A stretch of 64,000 nucleotides of DNA from contig CAKUTH010000001.1 in assembly GCA_934691935.1 (NCBI GenBank), positions 62,001 to 126,000 on the forward strand, read 5' to 3'. The notes below the pieces were generated by a model. The model saw only the letters and a program-made list of their open reading frames with translations. It did no database searches and was not told the DNA's origin. This stretch comes from an uncultured Candidatus Melainabacteria bacterium. GTDB taxonomy: Bacteria > Cyanobacteriota > Vampirovibrionia > Gastranaerophilales > Gastranaerophilaceae. Within the stretch, counting starts at the first letter, position 1, and every line of letters starts with the position of its first letter. This document shows, piece by piece, positions 50,541-59,719 of this stretch. Both the position numbers and the translations under genes were made by a program.

Positions 50541-51380
50541 ATGTGGGATTATTCAGATAAAGTTATAGATCATTACAGGAACCCTAGAAACGTTGGAAAA
50601 ATCGACAATGCTGATGCTATCGGCGAAGCTGGTTCTTTAGCCTGTGGTGATTCTTTAAAAATATATTTAAAAATAAGCAACGGAATTGTTACCGATGCGA
50701 AATTTCAAACTTTCGGCTGTGGTTCTGCAGTCGCTAGTTCAAGCATTTTGACAGAAATGATTATAGGCAAAACCGTTGAAGAAGTGAAAAAAATTACAAA
50801 CAAAGATATTGCAGACCAACTTGGCGGATTGCCACCTGAGAAAATGCATTGTTCTGTTATGGGCTATGAAGCGTTGGAAGATGCTCTCAAAAACTGGGAT
50901 AATTACACTGACCTTGACGATTTAAGAAACGAAGAAGCCCTAAACAAAACTTCTGAAAAAATCGTCTGCACTTGCTTTGGTATAACTGAAAATGTAATTT
51001 GGGATGCAATCAAAATCAATGGATTAAAAACTGTTGAAGAAGTAACCAATTACACAAAGGCTGGTGGTGCATGCGGTAGATGCAAAAGCATTATTCAAGA
51101 TATGATTGACACTTACTACAAAAAAGAAAAAGAAGTTAAAACTCTTTCACCAGCACAAAAAATTATCAAAATTAATAACATTATAGAAAAACAAATTTCC
51201 CCAGAATTAATGAAAGACGGCGGAGATATTACTCTTGTTGATGTTCAAGGCGATAAAGTTATGGTAAAACTTAGAGGCAAATGCTCTGGTTGTAAAAATT
51301 CAACTCTTACATTAAAAACATTTGTCGAAACGACCTTAAAAAACACTGTTGACAAGAATATTGAAGTTGTAGAGGTATAA
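50541..51380 (+). CDS. nifU: Fe-S cluster scaffold NifU (three-domain)
   Basis: The domains are in NifU order. IscU-like scaffold 1-125 has cysteines at C35 (SLACGDS), C60 (FGCGSA) and one in KMHCSV. A central [2Fe-2S] domain (CTCFGITEN, then GGACGRCKS) follows. The C-terminal NFU domain has CSGC (KCSGCKNS). It assembles clusters delivered by NifS. No nitrogenase is nearby; this NIF-type pair is probably the general housekeeping system, as in several anaerobes. The start follows AAGGAT. Confidence 0.95.
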   Translation: MWDYSDKVIDHYRNPRNVGKIDNADAIGEAGSLACGDSLKIYLKISNGIVTDAKFQTFGCGSAVASSSILTEMIIGKTVEEVKKITNKDIADQLGGLPPEKMHCSVMGYEALEDALKNWDNYTDLDDLRNEEALNKTSEKIVCTCFGITENVIWDAIKINGLKTVEEVTNYTKAGGACGRCKSIIQDMIDTYYKKEKEVKTLSPAQKIIKINNIIEKQISPELMKDGGDITLVDVQGDKVMVKLRGKCSGCKNSTLTLKTFVETTLKNTVDKNIEVVEV

Positions 51381-51382
51381 AA

Positions 51383-52576
51383 ATGAGTTTAATATATCTA
51401 GATAATAATGCGACTACAAAAGTCGACCCAAAAGTTTTGGAAGCTATGCTACCTTACTTTAAAGAAGAATATGCAAACCCTTCAAGCATTTATGAGTTTG
51501 CAAAGCGTTCAAATCACGCAGTAAGAGATGCCCGAGGTGTAATAAAAGATTTCTTCAACGCAAAAGATGAAAAAGAAATCACATTCACATCTTGCGGGTC
51601 TGAAAGCGCAAACACAGCCATTCGTGGTGTTTTGAACATGAACAAAAATAAAAGACACATAATTACGACAAAAGTAGAACACCCATGTGTCCTAAACCTT
51701 TATCAAACACTAGAAAAAGAAGGTTACAAAGTTGACTACATCGGAGTAAACTCTAACGGCGAACTGGATTTGGCACAACTGGAAGAAGCAATAAATCCTG
51801 ATACTGCACTTGTTTCTGTTATGTATGCAAACAATGAAACTGGTGTAATTTTCCCAATCGAAAAAATTTCTGAAATAATAAAATCGAAAAACCCAGAAAC
51901 TAAATTTTACGTAGATGCAGTACAAGTTACAGGTAAAATTCCGATTGATGTTCAAGCACTTGGTGTTGATTTAATGGGTATTTCTGGACACAAATTCCAC
52001 GCACCAAAAGGTATCGGCGCATTATACGTTAATTCAAAAACTTTGATAACACCATTAATCATCGGTGGGCACCAAGAACGTGGCAAACGTGCTGGTACTG
52101 AAAATGTTCCATACATTGTTGGTATGGCAAAAGCCGCAGAACTTGCGACTGACAGTTTAAAATACGAAGCTACTGAAATTAAACGTTTGAGAGATAAATT
52201 AGAAGCAAATATTTTGAAAAATGTATACAATGCTAGAGTAAATGCGGGTATTGTAAACAGAGTTCCAAACACAACAAACATTGGATTTGAATACATTGAA
52301 GGTGAATTAATTCTTCTTCACTTAAGCGATTTAGGAATTTGTGCAAGCTCAGGCAGTGCCTGCACATCAGGTTCATTGGAACCTTCACATGTATTAAGAG
52401 CTATGAATGTTCCGTTCACCGCAATACACGGTAGCATTAGATTTTCGCTAAGCAAATTTACGACAGAAAAAGAAGTAGATTATGTCTGCGAAAAAATGCC
52501 AGCAATCATTGACAAACTCACTTCAATCTCACCATTCCAAGATGAACTTGAAGCATTAAAAAGATTAAAACAGTAG
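51383..52576 (+). CDS. nifS: Cysteine desulfurase NifS/IscS
   Basis: This PLP enzyme supplies sulfur from cysteine. It begins LIYLDNNATTKVDPKVLEAM, has SGHKFHAPKGIGALYV with the Schiff-base lysine, and the active cysteine in SSGSACTSGSLEPSHVLRA. The 397 residues are normal. Two bases separate it from nifU, so they form one operon; a terminator follows. Confidence 0.97.
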   Translation: MSLIYLDNNATTKVDPKVLEAMLPYFKEEYANPSSIYEFAKRSNHAVRDARGVIKDFFNAKDEKEITFTSCGSESANTAIRGVLNMNKNKRHIITTKVEHPCVLNLYQTLEKEGYKVDYIGVNSNGELDLAQLEEAINPDTALVSVMYANNETGVIFPIEKISEIIKSKNPETKFYVDAVQVTGKIPIDVQALGVDLMGISGHKFHAPKGIGALYVNSKTLITPLIIGGHQERGKRAGTENVPYIVGMAKAAELATDSLKYEATEIKRLRDKLEANILKNVYNARVNAGIVNRVPNTTNIGFEYIEGELILLHLSDLGICASSGSACTSGSLEPSHVLRAMNVPFTAIHGSIRFSLSKFTTEKEVDYVCEKMPAIIDKLTSISPFQDELEALKRLKQ

Positions 52577-52605
52577 TGTCAAATTAGACTTTTTTCTAAT
52601 ATAAA

Positions 52606-52637
52606 TTAAATCGTAGTGCCTAGGTACTACGATTTTT
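52606..52637 (+). terminator. Terminator of nifUS
   Basis: AAATCGTAGT and ACTACGATTT pair around GCCTAGGT, followed by T residues. Confidence 0.9.
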
Positions 52638-52725
52638 TAATAATTTTCGCACAAATTCAAATACCAAATTTGTAGAATAGTATTCTGTTACATACGAGCT
52701 TATCCTATCTTAAAGGAGCTTCGTT

Positions 52726-53661
52726 ATGAAAAAACTTATTGCAATTCTATTTATAATTATATCAATCAACTGTTCTTTTGCCTCAACCACCAACTCTACA
52801 ATTCTCGATAAACTTGAAAACAATTTATACGGTTTCACATACACAACTTCGGATGAAAACAGTCGGTTAGACAGGCTTGAAAAAAGCATTTATGGTCAAA
52901 GCAAAAATAATTTAACCTCTCAACAGCGTATTGCAAATCTAAAAAAAGATATGACCGCAGACTTGATAGGTCAAGAAATTCCACCAAAAGAAGATACTTT
53001 TATGGAAGATTCAGACACCTATAAAGAAGAAAAACTTGCTCAAGAAAAAATTCCGCCAGCAGGCGCTAATGTTGATTATCCGTCGATAAACGAGCTTGAA
53101 AAACAGGTATTTAAACAAGAATATAAAACTAAAGATTTGAACTCACGACTTGCTGAACTTGAAAAAAAATCGCTTGGAAAAACTTATGATAATGACCCAT
53201 TTTCTACACGTGTAGACAGACTTCAAGCAAAAATAAAACCAAAAAGTTTTATGAATAATAGTATTGCACAATCCTCAAATGATTACTTTGAGGACGATAT
53301 AATCCCATTAGATAAAGATTATAACCTCGACGAATATCGAGCACCTGATTTTGATTACGAAAGCTACAATGCAAGAAACATACCACCTCAAAGAGTTAAT
53401 CTTGCATCGGTAGAAAAATCTATATTTAAAAGAGCATTTAATAATGAAAACACCGAAACTCGCCTTTCGCGCCTGGAATCAACCATGTTTGGAACAACTT
53501 TTGCAAACGACAGCGAGCAAGAACGACTTCAACGTGTAGCAAGTGCACACAAAGCCTTAAAGTCTGCGAGTAAATATGATTCAAACAAATTTTCGCAAAA
53601 CATGGCAACTGCAATGCAAATTGGTACACTTTTACTCATGATACTTGCATGCGTATTATAA
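52726..53661 (+). CDS. Exported protein with repeated LEK..G...RL.RLE units
   Basis: A signal peptide (KKLIAILFIIISINCSFAS) starts the 311-residue protein. A motif of about 22 residues, L-E-K-x-x-(F/Y)-x-x-x-(F/Y)-10x-R-L-x-R-L-E, occurs in three pairs: near 28-56, 125-175 and 230-280 (for example LENNLYG..SRLDRLEKSIYG, LEKQVFK..SRLAELEKK, VEKSIFK..TRLSRLESTMFG). Linkers are acidic and Pro-rich. The C-terminus has a hydrophobic helix (MQIGTLLLMILACVL). Similar repeats occur in proteins of Cyanobacteria and relatives from memory, but I cannot name a function. SD AAGGAG; 3 bp from the convergent helicase. Confidence 0.7.
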   Translation: MKKLIAILFIIISINCSFASTTNSTILDKLENNLYGFTYTTSDENSRLDRLEKSIYGQSKNNLTSQQRIANLKKDMTADLIGQEIPPKEDTFMEDSDTYKEEKLAQEKIPPAGANVDYPSINELEKQVFKQEYKTKDLNSRLAELEKKSLGKTYDNDPFSTRVDRLQAKIKPKSFMNNSIAQSSNDYFEDDIIPLDKDYNLDEYRAPDFDYESYNARNIPPQRVNLASVEKSIFKRAFNNENTETRLSRLESTMFGTTFANDSEQERLQRVASAHKALKSASKYDSNKFSQNMATAMQIGTLLLMILACVL

Positions 53662-53664
53662 AGA

Positions 53665-55950
53665 CTAATCAATATCCACAGGTTCGCGTTGGATTTTTTC
53701 AATAGCTTCACGCGCCGTAAACACAAGTGCTTCTGGGACATTTGCAATTGTCGTAAACTGTCTTAAGACATCCACAACACGTTTGAACGAACGAACAATA
53801 TCGCCTTCACCCATATCAACTTGCTCCGTAATAGTTTCCCATTCAGCTCCATCAACCCAAAGTTCAATCAATGAGCTAAAATACGGATTAATGTACATTG
53901 GCGCCTCAACCGAATACCGATTTTGAACTTTTTCAACCTTGCGACGAATATTTCTGATAAGATTAAGTGTTTTTCTAACGGGTTCGGAAATTGGCAAATA
54001 CGGAATATCAATCCTCAAATCCTCTGTCGTAATAGCACATATTACAGATGCCAACTGAGCAGGAGTAAGAGTTTCCAAAACGTTTGAAAAAATAATTTCA
54101 GCAATGAACAATTCATTTTCTGAACGGATTTGAGATGTAGTAACTCCAGATTCAGTCGGATAATCGTCTTTTAAATAGCCCATATCAATCAACACGCTAC
54201 GGTGTGCCAAAAATTTATTCCAAAAAATATCTTTTTGTTTTTCAATTTCTTTGCCCAAGTTTCTGTATTTAGTCATAAATCGCTCAGTAACTTCGACATT
54301 TTTCAAGTGCTTTTTATAAAGTTTACAATTATCACAAGCAAAGCTATGCATTTTATCCAGCATACTCTTAGTTTTTGCGCCAAATTCTCTTACTTCATCT
54401 GTCAGTGGTCGATTTTTTGCACGCTCTTGCTTACATATTTTTTTGTAAGTCTGACGGTTTTGGACATAAATATGTCTTACTTTATCATATTCAAATAACT
54501 TTTCATCGCCAAGTTGCGACGGGCAAACGAATTCTCTTGATTTTATTTCTTCTTTAATTTGTTCTTGCGCCTTTAGCAAAGGTTGCAATCTTGAACCTGA
54601 CGAGAAATAACCAAAACTTTTCAAAATAAGTTCTTTTGCTTCATCCAAACTAAAACGCTGTAACAAATTCAAAACCATTGAATAAGACGGCGAGAAACGG
54701 CTTTCTAACGGGTTTGCACCACTCAAAACAAGTTCTGCAACTTCTTCTGGCGATTGGAATTGAGTTCCAATAATCGTAACATACCCGACTTCATCCATTC
54801 CACGTCTGCCAGCACGTCCTGACATTTGCAAAAATTCGCTTGCGGTAAGCATTCTGTGCCCGCTATCGGTACGTTTGCTTGTAGAACTTATAACAGTGGA
54901 ACGAGCAGGCATATTTATCCCTGCAGCAAGAGTTTCTGTCGCAAACACAACTTTTATCAAACCTTTTTGGAATAATTTTTCAACTAAACCCTTCCAGGCT
55001 GGCAACAATCCAGCATGGTGTGAAGCAACACCACATAATAGATATTCAATGTGTTTGTTGTTATAAAGATGAGGGTTTTCCGCAATATATTCATCTATAA
55101 TTTGCTGAATTTGGGCTCTTTCACCTTTTGTAACCAAGTCTAGTGAAGCACATTTTTCCATTTGTTCATCACATTTTTTACGAGAAAATGTGAAATATAT
55201 CGCAGGAAGCATATCGTTTTGTTCCAAATTGCGAATGACATCTTTTACATAACTTTTTTTATTTTGCAATTTTTTACCAAAAACTCTCTTTTCAGGTTTA
55301 ATTTTCTTATTCAACTGCCCGCTAGGAGTTAACAACGGGAGCAACTTAGTCGGTTGAGAACTGTCGAAATAGAAAAATTTCAACGGCACAGGTCTAAAAT
55401 CTGTATTTACAAGTTCTGTTTTAGAATGAACCGTATTTATCCAATCAGTAAGTTCATCAGCATTTGCAACTGTTGCTGATAAAGCTATAATCTGAACGTT
55501 AGTAGGACAATAAATTATACTTTCTTCCCAAACAGTACCGCGTTGTTCGTCATTCATGTAATGAACTTCATCAAGAACAACGTATTTAACATCTTTCATA
55601 TTATCCGTTACAGAACCGAAATTTGTTCCATAAAGCATATTCCTGAAAACTTCTGTCGTCATAACAACAATTTGTCCACTACGATTAATGGATGTGTCAC
55701 CTGTCAACAAACCGACTTTTTCGGTACCGTATTTTTGTCCAAAGTCATAATATTTTTGGTTAGACAAAGCCTTCAAAGGCGTTGTATAAAAAATCCTTTT
55801 ACCTTCTTGTAAAGCTCTATGAATGGCATGTTGCGCAATAACTGTTTTACCAGCACCTGTCGGTGCACAAACAACAACGCTTTTGCCTTCATCTATAAAT
55901 CTACATGCATCTTTTTGAAAATCATCCAGCTCAAATGGGAATTCGTACAT
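53665..55950 (-). CDS. Ski2-like DEAD/DEAH-box RNA helicase with DSHCT domain
   Basis: The first 450 residues are a Ski2-type motor: Walker A APTGAGKT, TTPLKALSNQKY, LTGDTS, motif II DEVHYM, motif III SATVAN, VVFATETLAAGINMPARS and motif VI QMSGRAGRRGMD. The C-terminal DSHCT-like part contains CDNCKLY and TPAQLASVICAIT. Such helicases are found in Cyanobacteria and plastids (ISE2-like) and in actinobacteria (HelY), and are thought to act in RNA processing. The 761 residues are shorter than the eukaryotic forms. SD is AAGGAG. Confidence 0.9.
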   Translation of the reverse strand: MYEFPFELDDFQKDACRFIDEGKSVVVCAPTGAGKTVIAQHAIHRALQEGKRIFYTTPLKALSNQKYYDFGQKYGTEKVGLLTGDTSINRSGQIVVMTTEVFRNMLYGTNFGSVTDNMKDVKYVVLDEVHYMNDEQRGTVWEESIIYCPTNVQIIALSATVANADELTDWINTVHSKTELVNTDFRPVPLKFFYFDSSQPTKLLPLLTPSGQLNKKIKPEKRVFGKKLQNKKSYVKDVIRNLEQNDMLPAIYFTFSRKKCDEQMEKCASLDLVTKGERAQIQQIIDEYIAENPHLYNNKHIEYLLCGVASHHAGLLPAWKGLVEKLFQKGLIKVVFATETLAAGINMPARSTVISSTSKRTDSGHRMLTASEFLQMSGRAGRRGMDEVGYVTIIGTQFQSPEEVAELVLSGANPLESRFSPSYSMVLNLLQRFSLDEAKELILKSFGYFSSGSRLQPLLKAQEQIKEEIKSREFVCPSQLGDEKLFEYDKVRHIYVQNRQTYKKICKQERAKNRPLTDEVREFGAKTKSMLDKMHSFACDNCKLYKKHLKNVEVTERFMTKYRNLGKEIEKQKDIFWNKFLAHRSVLIDMGYLKDDYPTESGVTTSQIRSENELFIAEIIFSNVLETLTPAQLASVICAITTEDLRIDIPYLPISEPVRKTLNLIRNIRRKVEKVQNRYSVEAPMYINPYFSSLIELWVDGAEWETITEQVDMGEGDIVRSFKRVVDVLRQFTTIANVPEALVFTAREAIEKIQREPVDID

Positions 55951-56074
55951 AATATCTCCTTACATATATTATGCCAAAAATATTAATATTTGTAAACATA
56001 ATATATAAAATATAATAAAAATTAATAGCAAAAAATAAAATTCAGGGTTTTTAATACCAAAAAGGAGTATTTAC

Positions 56075-56479
56075 ATGAAAATTAATGAAATTAAAGGGGG
56101 TTACCAACAAAATTTTGGAACACTACATCTTAATGATACTGCAAATGTCATAAAAAAGAGAATTAACAAAGACCCTAAAAAAGTAAAAATTTTAAATGAT
56201 TTGATAAAGCGAGCTTCTGGCAATAAGAAAGTAAACATTGAACTAACTACAACTCCTAACGGGGAAAACATATCAGCTGAGCTTTATACAACAAGTAAAA
56301 CTATTAAATATTTTGAAACGAAAAGCGAAAATCTCTTTTCCAAATATTTTCAAGGCGGAATTCTTGGCTTTATAAAGCGTTGTGTTGAAAGAGCGGAACT
56401 AAAAAGGGATAAAATAATTGGCGCAGAACATGTTACAAACCAGGATTACGTAAGAAACATAGCAAAAAACCTCCAATAA
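56075..56479 (+). CDS. Unknown protein with N-terminal QNFGT motif, 134 aa
   Basis: I do not recognise it. It begins MKINEIKGGYQQNFGTL, again an F-x-G-like motif after a polar start, and continues as a lysine-rich, mostly hydrophilic protein with no membrane helix. A terminator overlaps its stop. The GGAG ribosome site is well placed. It stands alone between the helicase and serS. Confidence 0.6.
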   Translation: MKINEIKGGYQQNFGTLHLNDTANVIKKRINKDPKKVKILNDLIKRASGNKKVNIELTTTPNGENISAELYTTSKTIKYFETKSENLFSKYFQGGILGFIKRCVERAELKRDKIIGAEHVTNQDYVRNIAKNLQ

Positions 56480-56492
56480 GGAGGTTTTTTAT
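56464..56492 (+). terminator. Terminator overlapping the stop of the 134-aa gene
   Basis: AAAACCTCC and GGAGGTTTT pair around AATAA, followed by T residues. It also faces the end of serS. Confidence 0.9.
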
Positions 56493-56516
56493 TACTTACA
56501 AGATTTTTGATTTTAA

Positions 56517-57785
56517 CTAGTCAATTCTATCAAAACCCGTATACTTTCTGAGAACTTCTGGTATAACAATAGAACCGTCAGCTTGCTGATAATTTTCAAC
56601 AATAGCGGCAAATGTTCTACCAACAGCCAGTCCAGAACCGTTAATTGTGTGAACAAATCTTGTTTTTCCTGTTTCTTTATCACGGTATCTAATATTTGCA
56701 CGTCTTGCTTGATAATCGCCATAATTTGAACAGCTTGAAATTTCTTTATAAGCATTATAAGAAGGCATCCAAACTTCCAAATCCCAACATTTATTAGCTG
56801 AGAAACCAATATCACCTGTAGAAAGCGCTTCACGACGGTATGGCAATTCTAACAGCTGTAACATTTTTTCAGCATCTTCTGTCAATTTTTCATGCTCGTC
56901 TTTACTTGTTTCTGGAGTGCAAAGTTTTACGAGTTCAACTTTATTAAACTGGTGAACTCTGATTAGACCTCTGGTATCACGCCCCGCAGACCCTGATTCA
57001 CGTCTGAAACAAGGAGTATAAGCTGTCATATATTTAGGCAAATCTTCTTCAGACAAGATTTCTCCAGCATAAATATTTGTAACAGGCACTTCTGCAGTAG
57101 GAATTAAATACAAATCTTCATCAACACATTTGTACATATCTTCTTTAAATTTTGGCAACTGACCAGTACCCGTCATAGTCGCACTATTTGCCATAAATGG
57201 TGGTAAAATTTCTTCGTAACCTTGTTCAGATGTGTGATAATCTAAAAAGAAATTGATGATTGCACGTTCTAATTTTGCACCTTTACCTCTATATAAAGTA
57301 AATCTACTTTGAGATAATTTTACACCGCGTTCAAAATCTACAAGATTTTTTTCTTCACACAAATCCCAATGAGCCTTAAATTCAAAATCAAATTTGCGAG
57401 GTTCACCCCATTTATAAACTTCAACATTATCATCTTCTGAAAGTCCAACAGGAGTAGTTTCATCTGGAATATTAGGAGTATGAAGCAAAATATCACGTTG
57501 TTTATCATCCAACTCAGTTTGTTTATCTTCTAATGCCTTAATATCATCGCCTAATTTTCTAACTTCTTCTTGAATTGCATCGGTATTTTCACCATTCTTT
57601 TTCATCATTCCGATTTTTTGGGAATCATTTTTTCTTTTTGCACGCAATTCATCCGCTTGCGCTTGAATTTTTCTTCTTTCAGCGTCAATTTCTAAAACCG
57701 CATCAATTGAAAGTTCAGGGTTTCTTCTTTTTAAAAGTTCATTAATTTTTTCTGGATTTTCTCTAATTAATTTGATATCTAGCAT
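56517..57785 (-). CDS. serS: Serine--tRNA ligase
   Basis: Class II synthetase with the N-terminal coiled-coil arm (about 30-105, rich in Lys/Glu) that holds the tRNA long arm. Motif 2 is TPCFRRESGSAGRDTRGLIRVHQF in part, and motif 3 is NGSGLAVGRTFAAIVENYQ in part. The 422 residues are normal. SD is AAAGGTGG. Confidence 0.97.
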   Translation of the reverse strand: MLDIKLIRENPEKINELLKRRNPELSIDAVLEIDAERRKIQAQADELRAKRKNDSQKIGMMKKNGENTDAIQEEVRKLGDDIKALEDKQTELDDKQRDILLHTPNIPDETTPVGLSEDDNVEVYKWGEPRKFDFEFKAHWDLCEEKNLVDFERGVKLSQSRFTLYRGKGAKLERAIINFFLDYHTSEQGYEEILPPFMANSATMTGTGQLPKFKEDMYKCVDEDLYLIPTAEVPVTNIYAGEILSEEDLPKYMTAYTPCFRRESGSAGRDTRGLIRVHQFNKVELVKLCTPETSKDEHEKLTEDAEKMLQLLELPYRREALSTGDIGFSANKCWDLEVWMPSYNAYKEISSCSNYGDYQARRANIRYRDKETGKTRFVHTINGSGLAVGRTFAAIVENYQQADGSIVIPEVLRKYTGFDRID

Positions 57786-57901
57786 TCTCTTACCACCTTT
57801 ATAAAATTCTCATCTGTAAACTAATTTAAGACTAAAATATGATACTTTAAATAAAAGTTTTTATCAAGGAATAATTTAACCATTAATAAATGTTAAGATT
57901 T

Positions 57902-57930
57902 ATGGCAAAATTTGACAAAGGGTGTATAAT
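57902..57930 (+). promoter_or_regulatory. Candidate promoter of the 105-aa gene
   Basis: ATGGCA, 17 nt, TATAAT (57925-57930). A perfect TTGACA lies only 7 nt before the TATAAT and cannot be its -35. Confidence 0.4.
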
Positions 57931-57998
57931 TTGAGTATGGGGTAAACTTGCATATTGGTTGAATTAATTTCAACAATATCAACCTAGAGGATAAAAAA

Positions 57999-58316
57999 GT
58001 GTTTAAAAAACTTGCACAAAAATTAGTTCAAGAAAGAGAAAGACAGACCTCTCTAGCTACTAACCCATTGAATGTTGATTTCGAAGGAAGAAAGAGTTTA
58101 TTCCTCAATAAAATGACCCACTCTGCACTTGATATGTACGAAAGGAAATGCGATATCAAGCATTTTTCGCAACTTGTCACATCAAACCCTGAAAACCAAT
58201 CCCATAACAGAATTATGGATGAATTATTCGCAAGCGGTGTAAAAGATCCTTTTTCTGACGAGGAACTTTTGGAGCTTTCTGCCAACAAAAGATTTCTTCA
58301 AGATTTAGGACTATAA
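57999..58316 (+). CDS. Unknown small acidic/basic helical protein, 105 aa
   Basis: I do not recognise it. It starts with GTG at 57999 after AGAGGA. The sequence is hydrophilic and probably helical: KKLAQKLVQERERQTSL at the start, MTHSALDMYERKCDIKHF in the middle, FSDEELLELSANKRFLQDLGL at the end. No signal peptide, membrane helix or metal motif is seen. It has its own promoter-like region. Confidence 0.6.
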   Translation: MFKKLAQKLVQERERQTSLATNPLNVDFEGRKSLFLNKMTHSALDMYERKCDIKHFSQLVTSNPENQSHNRIMDELFASGVKDPFSDEELLELSANKRFLQDLGL

Positions 58317-58366
58317 TTCTTCAACTATTTTCTCAAATTTATGAGCCATAAAAATTTACTATAACA

Positions 58367-59359
58367 CTACAAATTTTGAATTACAGCATCTGCAAAACTG
58401 CTTGTAGTTGCAATTCCACCCAAGTCGGCTGTACAAACCCCATTTTCAAGTGTTTTGAATAATGCTTTTTCAATTTTATTTGCACATTCGTTTTCACCTA
58501 TATATTTAAGCATTTCAACCGCCGAAAGCAAAAGTGCAGTAGGATTTGCTTTATTTTGACCTTTTATATCAGGAGCTGAACCATGAACAGGTTCAAACAC
58601 GGCGCAATCAAGTCCGATATTAGCGCCCTGTGCCACCCCTAAACCACCAATCAATCCCGCACAAAGGTCTGAAACAATATCTCCATATAAGTTTGGCAAG
58701 ACCAGCACATCAAATTGACTAGGGTTTTGAACTAGTTGCATACAAACATTATCTACCAGAATTTCTCTAGTCTTTATTTGTGGATAATTTTGCGCTACAT
58801 CTCTAAAACATTCCAAAAATAATCCATCAGAAAGTTTCATTATGTTTGCCTTTGTAACGCAACAAACTTCTTTTCTGTTATTTTTTACCGCATAATCAAA
58901 CGCAAATTTTGCGATACGCACAGAAGCATTACGAGTAATTATTTTTATACTTTCTGCCGTATCAGCATCAACTTGACGTTCGATACCAGCATACAAATCT
59001 TCAGTATTTTCTCGCACTACAACTATATCAACATCATTAAATTTAGTTTTTACATTTGGTAAATTTTTACAAGGCCTCAAGTTCGCGTATAAATCCAACG
59101 ATTTTCTAAGCTGAACGTTAACAGACCTAAAACCTTTGCCAATAGGTGTCGTTACTGGAGCTTTCAAGGCAACTTTATTCTTTTTTATAGATTTTAACAC
59201 TCTGTCAGGAAGCGGAGTTCCTTCCGTTTCTATAACATCAGCACCTGCTGTTTGAACATCCCAATCTATTTCCAATCCAGTAGCATCTATTATTTTTACA
59301 ACAGCATCTGATATTTCTGGTCCTATTCCATCCCCGTTAATTAATGTTATCGTTCTCAT
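58367..59359 (-). CDS. NAD-type isocitrate dehydrogenase (isocitrate/homoisocitrate family)
   Basis: This is a 330-residue beta-decarboxylating dehydrogenase. It opens TITLINGDGIGPEI. The substrate loop SVNVQLRKSLDLYANLRP and VVRENTEDLYAGIE are of the isocitrate/homoisocitrate type rather than the isopropylmalate type. DIVSDLCAGLIGGLGVAQGANIG and EPVHGSAPDIKGQNKANPTA complete the active site. It makes 2-oxoglutarate if isocitrate is the substrate. Citrate synthase and aconitase are not seen here; the LeuC-like dehydratase at 7.9 kb is a possible partner. It overlaps the upstream gene by 23 bp. Confidence 0.88.
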   Translation of the reverse strand: MRTITLINGDGIGPEISDAVVKIIDATGLEIDWDVQTAGADVIETEGTPLPDRVLKSIKKNKVALKAPVTTPIGKGFRSVNVQLRKSLDLYANLRPCKNLPNVKTKFNDVDIVVVRENTEDLYAGIERQVDADTAESIKIITRNASVRIAKFAFDYAVKNNRKEVCCVTKANIMKLSDGLFLECFRDVAQNYPQIKTREILVDNVCMQLVQNPSQFDVLVLPNLYGDIVSDLCAGLIGGLGVAQGANIGLDCAVFEPVHGSAPDIKGQNKANPTALLLSAVEMLKYIGENECANKIEKALFKTLENGVCTADLGGIATTSSFADAVIQNL

Positions 59360-59633
59360 TATCCCTCACAATATGTAACTTTCTTTCAAACTTTTTAAAA
59401 AAACCGCAATTGGTAACAGTCAAACTGTCTTCAATATAGACAACACCAAGTCCTAATGCCGTTAATAGCGGGCAAGAAACATCTTCTGCATAATTTTTAC
59501 AATCCATGCATTGGTCATCTTCATCTATGAAAATTTTACCGTCATCGCAGTGCATAAGCTGATTATACAACTTTTTTAAAATATTGTAAACGACAACGCT
59601 ATTTTTCGAAAAAATATCATAAATAGTTAACAT
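59337..59633 (-). CDS. Unknown small cysteine-containing protein, 98 aa
   Basis: I do not recognise it. The middle holds cysteines in MHCDDGKIFIDEDDQCMDCKNYAEDVSCP (read in part), including C-x2-C, that could bind a metal or Fe-S cluster, and a further Cys in TNCGFF. It is acidic overall and cytoplasmic. Its end overlaps the start of the isocitrate dehydrogenase by 23 bp, so the two are co-translated and may be functionally linked. Confidence 0.6.
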   Translation of the reverse strand: MLTIYDIFSKNSVVVYNILKKLYNQLMHCDDGKIFIDEDDQCMDCKNYAEDVSCPLLTALGLGVVYIEDSLTVTNCGFFKKFERKLHIVRDNENDNIN

Positions 59634-59719
59634 TACTTAACAATATTTTAAAATCAAGGCAATAATTTCCAACATAAAAACTTTATGTATATAAGGTAGT
59701 AAAAAAGGTTAGGTTAATT

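Noticed and set aside
50541..52576. NifU/NifS as evidence for nitrogen fixation
   Set aside because: No nitrogenase gene is nearby, and NIF-type Fe-S genes serve general maturation in many anaerobes.
57912..57930. TTGACA and TATAAT as a consensus promoter
   Set aside because: They are only 7 nt apart, far less than the 16-18 nt needed.
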